This document shows positions 25,466-36,433 of a DNA stretch of 64,000 nt, in pieces. Under the pieces are notes generated by a model, which was not told where the DNA came from, did not search any database, and saw nothing but the letters and a program-made list of their open reading frames with translations. Source of the DNA: Arthrobacter sp. B3I4 (GTDB lineage: Bacteria > Actinomycetota > Actinomycetes > Actinomycetales > Micrococcaceae). The first letter of the stretch is position 1. The number at the start of each line of letters is the position of its first letter. A program made the translations under genes and the position numbers. The stretch lies in the NCBI RefSeq assembly GCF_030816855.1, contig NZ_JAUSYK010000001.1, positions 1,116,001 through 1,180,000 of the forward strand, in the 5' to 3' direction.

Positions 25466-25981
25466 ATTGATCGCTATTCCTTCACGCTTGGATCACCATT
25501 TCCATGGGATTCGGGTTTCTGTAATGCCATCCGTTGCGTCGGCGGGGAAGAGGCTTTTCGCTTTCCCACATTTCCGGCGTTATTTCTGACCCAGCAAACC
25601 CGACCCTTGGAATTCGTGATACCCCCCTAAGTGCCAAGCTGAATTGTGCGCGATGCACAAGGCAACCTCGACCGCAACCGGTGTGGCACTATGTGGTTCA
25701 GTTGCGGCATACCCCGGGGCCTGCAACCGTCCCAAGCCATCGGTGTACCGTCCCAGTATCGAGATGGAAATTCGCGAATTCAATAAAAAGTGAGACATTC
25801 CCGTCTATATCGAGTAGACGATTTTTGTCACCACGTGGCAGTCCAAGTAGGCGCGTGAGAGAAGCAAGTAGTAACGCGTACGATTCAAGAAGCTAGACGC
25901 CCCGGTGCGGGCGTGCATCCCATCGTGGCTTCGATCAAAACTGAGTTTTATGGGTCGGTCGCGTTTGATGGGGCATTCAAT
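25466..25981. other. Long intergenic region, A+T-rich, upstream of the SLH gene
   Basis: About 516 bp without a supportable gene. The right-hand half is clearly lower in G+C than the surroundings. CGTCTA (25802-25807) and TAGACG (25815-25820) form a 6-bp stem followed by ATTTTT, a small terminator-like element on the plus strand with no plus-strand gene before it. The promoter and long leader of the SLH gene should also lie here. A frame at 25534-25896 has no start signal or homology. Confidence 0.4.
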
Positions 25982-26725
25982 TCAGAGTGGTTCGGGGCGG
26001 ACCTGCACCGGAGCGAGCCAGGCGGTGAGCCCGACGGCGACGAGGCTGCCGGCGGCGATGATGGCCGCGAGGACCACAATCTGGAACCGTCCTGCCTCCA
26101 GCGGTGAGACACCGCCGAAAATCGCTCCGACGAACGCGCCGGGAAGCGTGACGAGCCCGGTGGTCTTGGTCTGATCAACAGTGGGAACGAGGGCCGCGGA
26201 AATGGCCCGCCGGACCGGGTCCGCCGTCGCCTGCCGTGGCCGTGCGCCCAGGGCGAGCCATCCCTCGACCTCTTCCCACCGGTCGTTGACCAGTTCGACG
26301 AAGCGGCGGCCGGACAGGGTTGCGATTGTCATCGCATTCCCGATCACAATCCCGCCGATCGCAAGAATGTATCGCGGAATGAAAGCGATCGCCCCGGTGG
26401 CGAACACGACGGCGCCCGTGGCCAGGACGCCCGCGGCCATGCACGTTGCAACGGGGAGGAACCTGGACCGGAGCGACCCCAGACGCCGCGCCGACGTCGC
26501 GGCCGCAACGGTGAACATGACGGCAAGGGCGGCCGCGACCAGCCACGGTGACTCGATGACGCCGGATAAGACGAAGCTGATGGCGGCGAGTTGCACCACT
26601 CCCCGGGCGACGGCCAACGCGGCCGACCACGGCGCCGCGACCCGCGCGCCCATCAGTACGGTCGTCGCCATCCCGATGAGGATGACGACGCCGAGGGCCG
26701 TCCGGAGGGACTCGTCCAACGTCAT
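25982..26725 (-). CDS. FetB-like (UPF0014) ABC exporter permease
   Basis: A 247-aa integral membrane protein of the FetB/YbbM family, with about 7 hydrophobic segments. Hallmarks are ARGVVQLAAISFVLSGVI near the N-terminus, the central AIGGIVIGNAMTIATLSGRRF and the conserved TKTTGLVTLPGAFVGAIFGG. In E. coli FetB works with the ATPase FetA in metal (iron) export and peroxide resistance. No FetA-like ATPase is adjacent here: neighbours are an intergenic region and purU. It is therefore either an orphan permease sharing a distant ATPase, or fetA was lost. It is transcribed separately from purU. Confidence 0.85.
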   Translation of the reverse strand: MTLDESLRTALGVVILIGMATTVLMGARVAAPWSAALAVARGVVQLAAISFVLSGVIESPWLVAAALAVMFTVAAATSARRLGSLRSRFLPVATCMAAGVLATGAVVFATGAIAFIPRYILAIGGIVIGNAMTIATLSGRRFVELVNDRWEEVEGWLALGARPRQATADPVRRAISAALVPTVDQTKTTGLVTLPGAFVGAIFGGVSPLEAGRFQIVVLAAIIAAGSLVAVGLTAWLAPVQVRPEPL

Positions 26726-26855
26726 ATCGGCTCACACAGGGTCTGGGAGTTGGTCACCCTGCGATTTTTGCACGCGCCGCAAGGGTGGCGGACCGCATGA
26801 GCGCGCACTGCGCGCCGGAAGGACCGCGGAACGATCCTCCCGGTGCGGCGACGCC

Positions 26856-27755
26856 CTACCTCAGCACCACCGTCCGGTTTCCCTGCAGGATCACCCGGCC
26901 CTCACAGTGCCAGCGCACGGCGTTGGACAGCGCCTTGCACTCGGAGTCGCGGCCGGCCGCGACGAGGTCTTCAGGCCCGTAGGTGTGGTCAACCTCCACC
27001 ACCTGCTGGGAGATGATCGGCCCCTCGTCCAGTTCGCCGTTGACGTAGTGCGCGGTGGCGCCCACGGTTTTCACGCCGCGCGCGTACGCCTGGTGGTAGG
27101 GCTTGGCGCCCTTGAAGCTGGGCAGGAAGGAATGGTGGATGTTGATCGCCCGGCCGTCCAGCTTGCGGGTCAGCTCGTCGCTGAGGACCTGCATGTAGCG
27201 GGCCAGGACCACGAGTTCGACGTCGAACTCCTCGATCAGCTCCATCAGCCGGCCTTCAGCCTCGGGTTTGGTCGCGGCGGTGACCGGCACGTGGAAGAAC
27301 GGGATGCCGTGCCATTCCACCAGCGCCTGGTGGTCCGTGTGGTTGGACACCACGGCCACCACGTCGACCGGGAGTTCGCCGATCCTGGCGCGGAACAGCA
27401 GGTCATTCAGGCAGTGCCCGAACTTGGACACCATGATCAGCACGCGGCGCCTGGCACCATGCGGTTCCAGCCGCCAGCTCATCCCGAAGCGCTCGGCCAC
27501 GGCGGCGAATGCGGTCCGCAGGGTATCCGCCGTGGAGGTGTCGCCGTCGGACGCGAAGTGCACGCGCATGAAGAAGTGCCCCTCGGAGCGTTCGCCGAAC
27601 TGCTGGTTGGCGATGATGTCGCAGCCGTGTTCCAGCAGGAAGCCGGAGACGGCGTGGACGATGCCCGGCGTCTCCGGGCAGTCCAGCGTCAGGACGTGCT
27701 CCACGGTGGTGGCCGCGGACGGACCGGTAACTGTTTCAGTCTTGGTGGTAGTCAT
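26856..27755 (-). CDS. purU: Formyltetrahydrofolate deformylase
   Basis: Hydrolyses 10-formyl-THF to THF and formate (299 aa). An N-terminal ACT regulatory domain (about 18-95: LTLDCPETPGIVHAVSGFLL) precedes the formyltransferase-fold catalytic domain. The catalytic Asn-His-Asp set is visible in INIHHSFLPSFKG, AHYVNGELDEGPII and neighbouring residues. It is the last gene of the sarcosine operon, 3 bp after sdaA. In sarcosine-degrading Arthrobacter-type loci this enzyme clears the C1-folate produced by sarcosine oxidase and regenerates free THF, allowing flux without a sink for C1 units. Confidence 0.96.
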   Translation of the reverse strand: MTTTKTETVTGPSAATTVEHVLTLDCPETPGIVHAVSGFLLEHGCDIIANQQFGERSEGHFFMRVHFASDGDTSTADTLRTAFAAVAERFGMSWRLEPHGARRRVLIMVSKFGHCLNDLLFRARIGELPVDVVAVVSNHTDHQALVEWHGIPFFHVPVTAATKPEAEGRLMELIEEFDVELVVLARYMQVLSDELTRKLDGRAINIHHSFLPSFKGAKPYHQAYARGVKTVGATAHYVNGELDEGPIISQQVVEVDHTYGPEDLVAAGRDSECKALSNAVRWHCEGRVILQGNRTVVLR

Positions 27756-27758
27756 GCC

Positions 27759-29131
<1,373 letters not shown>

Positions 29132-29132
<1 letters not shown>

Positions 29133-29767
29133 CAGGGCACCTCGGTGGACGCGTATTCACGCATGGCATCGAGCAGCCAGCGGCCAAGGAACTCGGCGAA
29201 GGATGCCCGAGGCAGGATCCGGTAGGTCTGGTCCGCGGTCTTCCACAGCACTGCCGGGATCCCGCCGATCTCGGTGGACAGCGCCGTCCCGGTTGCAAAG
29301 ACGCGGGGATGCAGGTCCAGCGAGCAACCCTTCTCGAGCACCGCCCGCGCCTTGGGGCCCGAGAGCTCGAGCGTGGTCCGGTTGGCGGACAGGTCCACCA
29401 CCTGGCCTGCGCCGCCGCCGAGTGCCTCGACCAGGGCGCCGGGGAGCTCCCCGCCCAGGTCTTCGTGGGCTTCGGCCGGTGCCACCAGCAGGAACTCTGC
29501 GGGACCCAGCCACAAGGCGGCGGTCTCGCCGCGGCCGCGGACTTCGCCGGAGCTGGCCGGCAAGCCGCCGGTCAGGGCGCCCAGCCGTTTCCCGGCGTCG
29601 CCGGAGGGGTCAACGCGGATCCCTGCCATGGTCAGGAACGGCACCTCCCGCAGCTCCACGGCGCCACGAATGGAGCCGGTCTGAAACGCGTCGGCCAGTT
29701 GCGAAGCGGGGCTCCTGCGCAGGGTGAGGATCTTCTTGGCATTTTCGAGTGCTGCAGTGTCAGCCAT
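29132..29767 (-). CDS. soxG: Sarcosine oxidase subunit gamma
   Basis: Small subunit (211 aa) of heterotetrameric sarcosine oxidase; its fold relates to the folate-binding half of GcvT and it stabilises the complex. ATG 29765-29767 is chosen because it overlaps the soxA stop by 8 bp (ATGGCTGA), follows GAAGGGA, and fits the family start; an in-frame extension to 29818 would lie inside soxA. Visible family segments are [35 protein letters not shown], and [20 protein letters not shown]. The order soxB-soxD-soxA-soxG is the classical one in Corynebacterium and Arthrobacter. Confidence 0.94.
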
Positions 29768-32727
29768 CTTTACGGGTCCCTTCGGAGTCAAAAAGTACGG
29801 TTTCTGCGACGACAACATCCACCAGCTGGTCGCCGGCGGCGGCCACCAGGGTCTCGCCGATGCGGTTGCGGCCGTTCTTGATCAAGGCCAGCGCAAAGGA
29901 CCGGCCCAAGGCCGCGCTGTGGTAGCTGGAGGTCACAAATCCCTGCATGGGCACCGGGCCCTCACTCGGGTTGACGGCGATGCCCTGCTCCACGAGCTGG
30001 GTGCCCTCCGGAAGCCGGACGGAGCCGTCCACCGGCAGCACGCTGACCAGGTGCTTCCGGTCGGTGCGGTCAGCGTCCTTGCGGGCGTAGGACCGTTTGC
30101 CGATGAAGTCCTTGACCTTGGACACGACCCACTCCATCCCGGCGTCCTGCGGCGTGACGGTGCCGTCGGTGTCCTGGCCGACGATCGGGTAGCCCTTCTC
30201 GGCGCGCAGCACGTGCATGGTTTCGGTGCCGTACGGGGTGATGTGGAATTCCGCGCCGGCCGCCGCGACGGCCTCCCAGGTGTTCAGTCCGTACCAGGAT
30301 GGGACGTTGATTTCGTAGGCCAGCTCACCGGAGAACGAGATCCGGCAGATCCGTGCCCCGACACCGGAGGCCAACGTCGTTTCGCGGAACGTCATGAACG
30401 GGAACGCTTCAGCGTCCAGTCCGCCGTCCGCGGCCAGTTCCGGTGCCAGTTTGGCGACCACTTCCCGGGACTTGGGCCCGACGACGGCGATAGTGGACCA
30501 CTGCTCCGTGACGGACGTGCAGTGCACATCCAGTTCCGGCCACTCGGTCTGCAGCCACTCCTCCAGCCAGTCCAGGACTTTGGCGGCACCGCCGGTGGTG
30601 GTGGTCATGAAATACCGGTCCGGACCCAGGCGCAGGGTGACGCCGTCGTCGAAGATCATGCCGTCCGGGGTGCACATGACGCCGTAGCGGGCGGACCCGG
30701 GGGCAAGTTTTTTGAAGGCGTTGGTGTAGATCCGGTTCAGGAACTCGCCCGCGTCCTTGCCGCGGATCTCAATCTTGCCCAGCGTGGTGGCGTCCATGAA
30801 GCCCACGGATTCGCGCACAGCGGCGCATTCGCGCAGCACCGCGGCGTCCATGTCCTCGCCGTCCTGCGGGTAGTACCAGGGCCGCTTCCACTGCCCGACG
30901 TCTTCGAACAGTGCACCTTGGGCGACATGCCACGGATGGATGGAGGTGAGCCGGGCCGGGTCGAAGAGCTCGCCGCGCTGGCGTCCGGCCAGAGCGGCGA
31001 ATGCCACCGGCGTGAACGGGGCGCGGTACGCGGTGGTGCCGATCTCGCCAATACCGGCTGTTTCGCCGCCGCCGTGCTTGAGCGCCGCCGCGATCACGCC
31101 GATCGCGTTGACGCCGGAGGTCTTGCCCTGGTCATTGGCGGTGCTGATCGAGGTGTACCGCTTGACGTGTTCCACCGAGCGCATGCCTGCTCCGGTGGAG
31201 CGCAGGACGTCGGCCACGGACTGGTCGCGCTGGAAGTCGACGAAGTGGTGGTGCCAGTCCTCGGGCCCGCCTTCCTGGCCGGGAACCAGCCAGAGCTGCC
31301 GGGTCGGGGCGGAGGCCCGGGGCGCGGCGAGCGGCTCTGCAGCCGAGGCCGTCGAGTCCGTAGCGCCGAAGCCGGCTGCGCCGACGGCCGCAACCCCGGC
31401 TGCGATGCCCTCGGCAACGCAGTCGGCCAAGGCGTAGCTGCCGCGGCCTGCGCCGGCGACCTGTTGGTCCGGTACCACGCTGTTCGGCACGAAGGCCGCC
31501 AGGTCCTCGTCCCAGCGGAGCCTGCCCTGGCGCTGGGAATGCAGGTGCACCACCGGTGACCAGCCCCCGGACACAGCCAGCAGGTCACAGGCGAGCTGCT
31601 CGACGCCCGAGGTGAGCTCGCCGGCGTCGTTGATGCTCCGGACCGTGACCCCGGAGAGCCGGCCGTCACCGGACTCCGCGGCGCTGGTGTCGGCCACGGC
31701 ACTGCCAATCAGCACCCGGGTGCCGGCCGCAGCGGCTGCCGCGGCTACGCCGCTCAGCTGCGGCCGGGCGTCCACGACGGCCTCGACCTTGATACCGGCG
31801 GCGCGGAGGTCAGCGGCGAGGTCGTAGGCGCTGTCGTTGGTGGTGCTGATGACCACCCGGGAACCGGCGGCGACGGCGTAGCGGTTGAGGTAGCTGCGCA
31901 CGGCGGAGGCGAGCATGATGCCGGGCCGGTCGTTGTTGTCAAAGACCAGCGGCCGCTCGTGGGCGCCGGGGGCGAGGACAACCTGGGGCGGCGCGGATGT
32001 GCCAGATCCGCTGCCGGGACACTCCGGGGGCGGCGGGGGACAGGAGGTGGTCGGTCCGGTTCTGCGCCGCGATGACGTAGTTCGAGTCGTAGGAGCCGAA
32101 GGCGGTGGTGCGGTTCAGCACGTTGCACTCGGCGGCGGAAATCAGTTCGGCTTCCACCCCGGCGACCCAGTCCAAGGCCGGTTCACCTTCGATGGTGTCA
32201 GCGAGTGCCGGGTCGGTGGAGCCGGAGAGCAGGGCGCCGCCGAGCTCGGGCTGGTCGTCGATGAGGATGACCCGGGCGCCGGCACGGACGGCTTCGCGGG
32301 CTGCGGCCAGGCCGGCCGGTCCGCCGCCGACCACCAGGACATCGGTGTGGACGTACTTCTTGTCGTACTCGGCGCGGTCCTCCGCCGGGTCGAGCTTGCC
32401 GAGCCCGTTCAGGAATTCGGCGCTGAGCCCGTCCACCAGGGACACCGTCGTGGCGGGAAGCATGGATTCTGCGACGTGGCCCGGGAAGCGGGCCGCGACC
32501 TTGACCAGCGCATTGGCCTCCTCGACGCCAGCGGACAGGATGCCGCGCGGGCGGTCCTCGTACAGTGAGTTGCCAGCGGTGATCCGGCCATTGGCCAGCA
32601 GCGCCGAGGCGAGGGTGTCGCCGGGGTGGCCGGTGTACTCGCAGCCGTCCAGGCTGAAGCGCCAGGTGACGCTGCGGTCGATGCGCCCGCCGGCGCCGAG
32701 GCGAGCGGGCTGCTGCTGAGCGGTCAT
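29760..32727 (-). pseudogene. soxA: Sarcosine oxidase subunit alpha (one-base frameshift)
   Basis: Large NAD- and folate-binding subunit of heterotetrameric sarcosine oxidase; it oxidises sarcosine to glycine and transfers formaldehyde to THF. It starts at ATG 32725-32727, overlapping the soxD stop as ATGA. The dinucleotide motif VLVVGGGPAGLAAAREA lies near residue 130, and a GcvT-like C-terminal half includes [20 protein letters not shown] and [17 protein letters not shown]. At the G4 run 31985-31988 (C4 on the coding strand) one base is extra: GCC-GCC-CCA-GGT should be GCC-GCC-CAG-GTT. Its removal gives [19 protein letters not shown] and an uninterrupted protein of about 988 aa, the expected length. 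Everything else is intact, so a sequencing error is likely. Confidence 0.88.
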
Positions 32728-33053
32728 TTGACGGCTCCTTCCGGGGAAACGGGGGTGGTGATGGTCGGGGCCGTGGGTCCGGCCGCGGGGCGAAGCTGGC
32801 CCATCGGGTAGACCGCCTGGATGTCGTAGGTGACGGTGTCGCGGAGCATGTTGAACCATTGCCGGCAGCCGGTGCTGTGCAGCCAGCGTTCGGCGAAGGC
32901 GCCCTTGGTGTTGTCGCGGTAGAAGAGGTACTCGGCCCATTGGCGGTCCGTGAGTTCGGCCGGGTTTTCCGGGTACGGCACGTGGGCCTGGCCGCCGTAG
33001 TGGAATTCGGTCTCGTCCCGGGGACCGCAGTTGGGGCAGGAGATCAGGAGCAT
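32724..33053 (-). CDS. soxD: Sarcosine oxidase subunit delta
   Basis: A 109-aa zinc-binding subunit. ATG 33051-33053 gives MLLISCPNCG, placing Cys6, Cys9, His59 and Cys63 exactly where the zinc ligands of the characterised heterotetrameric enzyme lie. The rest (WAEYLFYRDNTKGAFAERW, WFNMLRDT) is typical. Longer frames upstream run antisense through soxB and can be discarded. It sits 14 bp after soxB and overlaps soxA by ATGA. Confidence 0.96.
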   Translation of the reverse strand: MLLISCPNCGPRDETEFHYGGQAHVPYPENPAELTDRQWAEYLFYRDNTKGAFAERWLHSTGCRQWFNMLRDTVTYDIQAVYPMGQLRPAAGPTAPTITTPVSPEGAVK

Positions 33054-33067
33054 GTCCGGTCCTCTTT

Positions 33068-34288
33068 CTAGTGGGCCACGGCGGCGGCGCCGTGTTCGTC
33101 GATCAAGGCGCCGGTTTCGAAGCGCTCGAGGGCAAAAGGTTTGTTGAGGGTGTGCGGTGTTCCGGTGGCGATGGTGTGCGCGAAGGTGAGGCCGGCGGCC
33201 GGGGTTCCCTTGAACCCGCCGGTGCCCCAGCCGCAGTTGACGAACATGTTGTCCACCGGCGTGGTGCCGATGATCGGGGAGGCGTCCAACGTGGTGTCCA
33301 CGATCCCGCCCCAGGTCCGGAGCACGTGCGCCCGGGCGAAGATGGGGAAGAGTTCGACGGCGGCTGCCATCTGGTGCTCGATTACGTGGAACGACCCGCG
33401 CTGGCCGTAGCCGTTGTAGGAGTCGACGCCGGCGCCCATCACCAGTTCGCCCTTGTGGGCCTGGGACACGTAGACGTGCACGTGGTTGGACATGACCACC
33501 GTGGGGTGGACCGGTTCGTGCAGTTCGGAGACCAGGGCCTGCAGCGGGTGAGACTGGATGGGCAGCCGGAAGCCGGCCATCTCGGCCAGGACCGAGCTGT
33601 GACCGGCGGCGGCCAGCCCGACCTTCTCGGTGTGGATGGTGCCGCGGTTGGTTTTGACGCCCGTGACGCGGTTGCCGTCTTTGATGAAGCCGGTGACCTC
33701 GCAGTTCTGGATGATGTCCACGCCCATTTCGTCGCACTTGCGGGCGAAGGCCCAGGCCACGTGGTCGTGCTTGGCGATGCCGGCCCGGGGCTGGTAGGTG
33801 GCACCCATGACGGGGTAGCGGATGTTGTCGCTGATGTTCAGGATGGGGCAGAGTTCCTTGACCTGCTGCGGGTCCAGCCATTCCGCGTCGACGCCGTTGA
33901 GCTTGTTCGCCCCCACGCGCCGCATGCTCTCCCGGACATCGCCCAGGGTGTGGGCCAGGTTCATCACGCCGCGCTGGCTAAAGAGGAAGTCGTATTCGAG
34001 TTCCTCGGGCAGGATTTCCCACAACTTCAAGGCGTGCTCATAGATGGCGGCGCTTTCGTCCCACAGGTAGTTGGAACGGATGATGGTGGTGTTCCGCGCC
34101 ATGTTCCCGCCGGCCAGCCAGCCCTTTTCCAGGACAGCGATGTTAGTCATCCCGTGGTTCTTGGCCAGGTAGTATGCCGTCGCCAGGCCGTGGCCGCCGC
34201 CGCCGACAATGACGGCGTCGTAGCTGTTTTTGGGATCGGGGTTCCGCCAGAGGAAAGCGGGGTGTTCGGGAAGCTGTTCGGTGCTCAC
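33068..34288 (-). CDS. soxB: Sarcosine oxidase subunit beta
   Basis: Catalytic FAD/FMN subunit (406 aa). It has the Rossmann motif [19 protein letters not shown] (residues 25-43). The conserved His174 in IAKHDHVAW corresponds to the histidine that carries covalent FMN in characterised enzymes (His173 in the usual numbering). Flavin contacts are visible in [13 protein letters not shown] near the C-terminus. The start overlaps the stop of glyA as ATGA, so the two are coupled. It oxidises the N-methyl group of sarcosine with O2, yielding H2O2. Confidence 0.97.
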   Translation of the reverse strand: MSTEQLPEHPAFLWRNPDPKNSYDAVIVGGGGHGLATAYYLAKNHGMTNIAVLEKGWLAGGNMARNTTIIRSNYLWDESAAIYEHALKLWEILPEELEYDFLFSQRGVMNLAHTLGDVRESMRRVGANKLNGVDAEWLDPQQVKELCPILNISDNIRYPVMGATYQPRAGIAKHDHVAWAFARKCDEMGVDIIQNCEVTGFIKDGNRVTGVKTNRGTIHTEKVGLAAAGHSSVLAEMAGFRLPIQSHPLQALVSELHEPVHPTVVMSNHVHVYVSQAHKGELVMGAGVDSYNGYGQRGSFHVIEHQMAAAVELFPIFARAHVLRTWGGIVDTTLDASPIIGTTPVDNMFVNCGWGTGGFKGTPAAGLTFAHTIATGTPHTLNKPFALERFETGALIDEHGAAAVAH

Positions 34289-35595
34289 TGGGCAACTCCG
34301 TTCGGGGTGGATCCGGCCGCGCCGGAAAGGTGGGGATAGAGCGGGAACTTCTCGGCCAGGACGGTCACCCGGTCGCGCAGCAGCACCGCGGACTCGTCGC
34401 TGAGCTCGCCCTTAAGCGCTTCGGCGATGATGTCGGCGACCTCGGTGAACTCGGCACGGCCAAATCCCCGGGTGGCCAGGGCCGGGGTGCCGATCCGGAG
34501 GCCGGAGGAGACCATCGGCGGCCGCGGGTCGAACGGGACGGCGTTGCGGTTCACGGTGATGCCGATCCGGTGCAGGCGGTCCTCGCCCTGCTGCCCGTCC
34601 AGGTCGGACTCGCGCAGATCCACCAGGACCAGGTGGACGTCGGTGCCGCCGCCCACCACGGAGATGCCGTGTTCGGCCACGTCAGGTTGCAACAGCCGGT
34701 CGGCGAGGATCTGCGCCCCCTCCAGGGTGCGCTGCTGGCGGTCCCTGAACTCTGCAGTGGCGGCGATTTTGAAGGCCACGGCCTTGGCCGCAATCACATG
34801 TTCCAGCGGGCCGCCCTGCTGGCCGGGGAAGACGGCGGAGTTGATCTTGCGGGCCAGCGAGGCGCGGCTCAGGATGACGCCGCCGCGGGGTCCACCCAGG
34901 GTCTTGTGCGTGGTGGTAGTGACGACGTCGGCAAACGGCACCGGGTTCGGGTGCAGGCCCGCGGCCACCAGGCCGGCGAAATGGGCCATGTCCACCATCA
35001 GGTAAGCACCTACCAGGTCGGCAATGCGGCGGAACTCGGCGAAGTCGAGCTGGCGGGTGTAGGCGGACCAGCCGGCGACGATGAGCTTCGGCCGGTGCTC
35101 GAGCGCCAGTGCTTCCACCCTGTTCATATCCACGGTCATGTCGGATTCGCGCACCTGGTACGGAACCACGTTGTACAGCTTGCCGGAGTAGTTGATCTTC
35201 ATGCCGTGGGTCAGGTGCCCGCCGTGGGCCAGATCCAGGCCCATGATGGTGTCGCCTGGATCGAGCAGCGCGAACATTGCGGCGGCGTTGGCCTGCGCGC
35301 CGGAGTGCGGCTGTACGTTTGCAGCTTCTGCCCCGAACAACTCCTTTACCCGGTCGATGGCGAGCTGCTCGATCACATCGACGTGTTCGCAGCCGCCGTA
35401 GTAGCGCTTGCCCGGGTAGCCCTCGGCGTATTTGTTGGTCAGGACGGAACCCTGGGCGGCCATCACGGCCGCCGGGGCGAAGTTTTCGGAGGCGATCATT
35501 TCCAGCGTGGACTGCTGGCGGCCAAGCTCCCGGGAGATGGCTGCGTCGACCTCGGCGTCGACGACGGAGAGGGTGCCTGTGAGCACGTCTGCCAT
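34285..35595 (-). CDS. glyA: Serine hydroxymethyltransferase
   Basis: PLP enzyme of 436 aa interconverting glycine + 5,10-methylene-THF and serine. The PLP lysine lies in [17 protein letters not shown]; other hallmarks are [34 protein letters not shown] and [16 protein letters not shown]. It is the first gene of glyA-soxB-soxD-soxA-soxG-sdaA-purU, with GAAAGGAG upstream of ATG 35593-35595. Its location shows that this copy is catabolic and fuses the glycine and C1 products of sarcosine oxidase into serine. A second housekeeping copy is likely elsewhere. Confidence 0.97.
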   Translation of the reverse strand: MADVLTGTLSVVDAEVDAAISRELGRQQSTLEMIASENFAPAAVMAAQGSVLTNKYAEGYPGKRYYGGCEHVDVIEQLAIDRVKELFGAEAANVQPHSGAQANAAAMFALLDPGDTIMGLDLAHGGHLTHGMKINYSGKLYNVVPYQVRESDMTVDMNRVEALALEHRPKLIVAGWSAYTRQLDFAEFRRIADLVGAYLMVDMAHFAGLVAAGLHPNPVPFADVVTTTTHKTLGGPRGGVILSRASLARKINSAVFPGQQGGPLEHVIAAKAVAFKIAATAEFRDRQQRTLEGAQILADRLLQPDVAEHGISVVGGGTDVHLVLVDLRESDLDGQQGEDRLHRIGITVNRNAVPFDPRPPMVSSGLRIGTPALATRGFGRAEFTEVADIIAEALKGELSDESAVLLRDRVTVLAEKFPLYPHLSGAAGSTPNGVAQ

Positions 35596-35641
35596 GGTTT
35601 GCTCCTTTCGATCAAAGGGCTAGTCAACAACTGCTAGCCAA

Positions 35642-35686
35642 CTAATACATGACTGATATATTAGGTTGAATGCAACAATATGTTGC
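35642..35686. promoter_or_regulatory. Operator region for the sarcosine operon/GntR regulator
   Basis: Two inverted repeats lie in the divergent promoter region: CTAATA (35642-35647)/TATTAG (35658-35663), and the perfect GCAACA-ATA-TGTTGC (35672-35686). The second has the size and symmetry of FadR/FCD-type GntR operators. It sits 75 bp before the regulator gene and 77 bp before glyA. Confidence 0.55.
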
Positions 35687-35761
35687 AGATCACTCACCGT
35701 CAAGGGTGGGAGCGAAGATTGCGGAGCGAGTCAGTGGCCCGCACGGGCACGAGGAGGGGAC

Positions 35762-36433
35762 ATGACGAGCCTTGCACTAGAAGACGCGGCGGCCGAGGCA
35801 GAACTGCCGCTGTCCGAACAGGCCTACCGGCAGCTGCGCGACCAGCTGATCATGCTGGACATCCGGCCGGGCGAAGCCATCAATGACTCAGCGCTGGCGG
35901 CCCGGCTTGGCTTCGGGCGGACTCCGGTGCGGGAGGCGCTGAAGCGGCTGGAGAGTGACCATCTGGTGGTCTCCTATCCGCGCCGCGGAACTTTCGCCAC
36001 CCGTGTGGACATCACGGAACTGGCGGACATTTCGGAAATCCGGGAACTGCTGGAGCCGTTGGCGGCCAGGCGGGCCGCCCGCAATGCCGGTCCTGCGATG
36101 CGTGCCAGGCTGCGGGCACTGGCTGCCGACATTGCGGAGTCAGACCCGCTTGGCGCCGACCAGCACGCGCTGATGCGTTTCGACATCATGGTCCACCGGC
36201 AGATCTATGCGGCGGCCGCCAACCCCCACCTGGAAGACGTGCTGATCCGGTACGACAACCTGGCGACGCGGATCTGGTGCCTGGTGCTGGACAAGATTCC
36301 GTCCGTTGCCGGGCACATCACCGAGCACGTTGACCTGCTCCACGCCATTGCCGACGGCGACGCCGAACGGGCCGCCGGCCTCGCTTTCGAGCACGTCACG
36401 AGCTTTGAGAAGACCATCCGCAGCGTGCTTTAG
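35762..36433 (+). CDS. GntR family regulator, FCD (FadR) subfamily
   Basis: A 223-aa transcription factor. The winged helix domain (about residues 15-80) contains LSEQAYRQLRDQLIMLDI, LAARLGFGRTPVREALKRLE and the wing YPRRGTFATRVD. The FCD effector domain (about 95-215) contains EIRELLEPLAARRAAR and the metal-type histidines in FDIMVHRQIYAAA and GHITEHVDLLHAI. ATG 35762 follows GAGGAGGGGA. It is divergent from the sarcosine operon and is its obvious regulator, probably responding to sarcosine, glycine or a related acid (inference). Its 3' end overlaps the PucR gene end by 4 bp. Confidence 0.93.
   Translation: MTSLALEDAAAEAELPLSEQAYRQLRDQLIMLDIRPGEAINDSALAARLGFGRTPVREALKRLESDHLVVSYPRRGTFATRVDITELADISEIRELLEPLAARRAARNAGPAMRARLRALAADIAESDPLGADQHALMRFDIMVHRQIYAAAANPHLEDVLIRYDNLATRIWCLVLDKIPSVAGHITEHVDLLHAIADGDAERAAGLAFEHVTSFEKTIRSVL

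Noticed and set aside
25534..25896. 120-codon plus-strand frame upstream of the fetB-like gene
   Set aside because: No start signal, no domain, irregular codon use.
29724..31559. 611-codon plus-strand frame
   Set aside because: Antisense to soxA and soxG; typical high-G+C shadow.
33071..35637. Two long plus-strand frames (about 420-435 codons)
   Set aside because: Antisense to soxB and glyA, which have clear motifs.
35596..35761. Glycine riboswitch before glyA
   Set aside because: The region is only 166 bp and contains palindromes rather than the conserved tandem glycine-aptamer cores.
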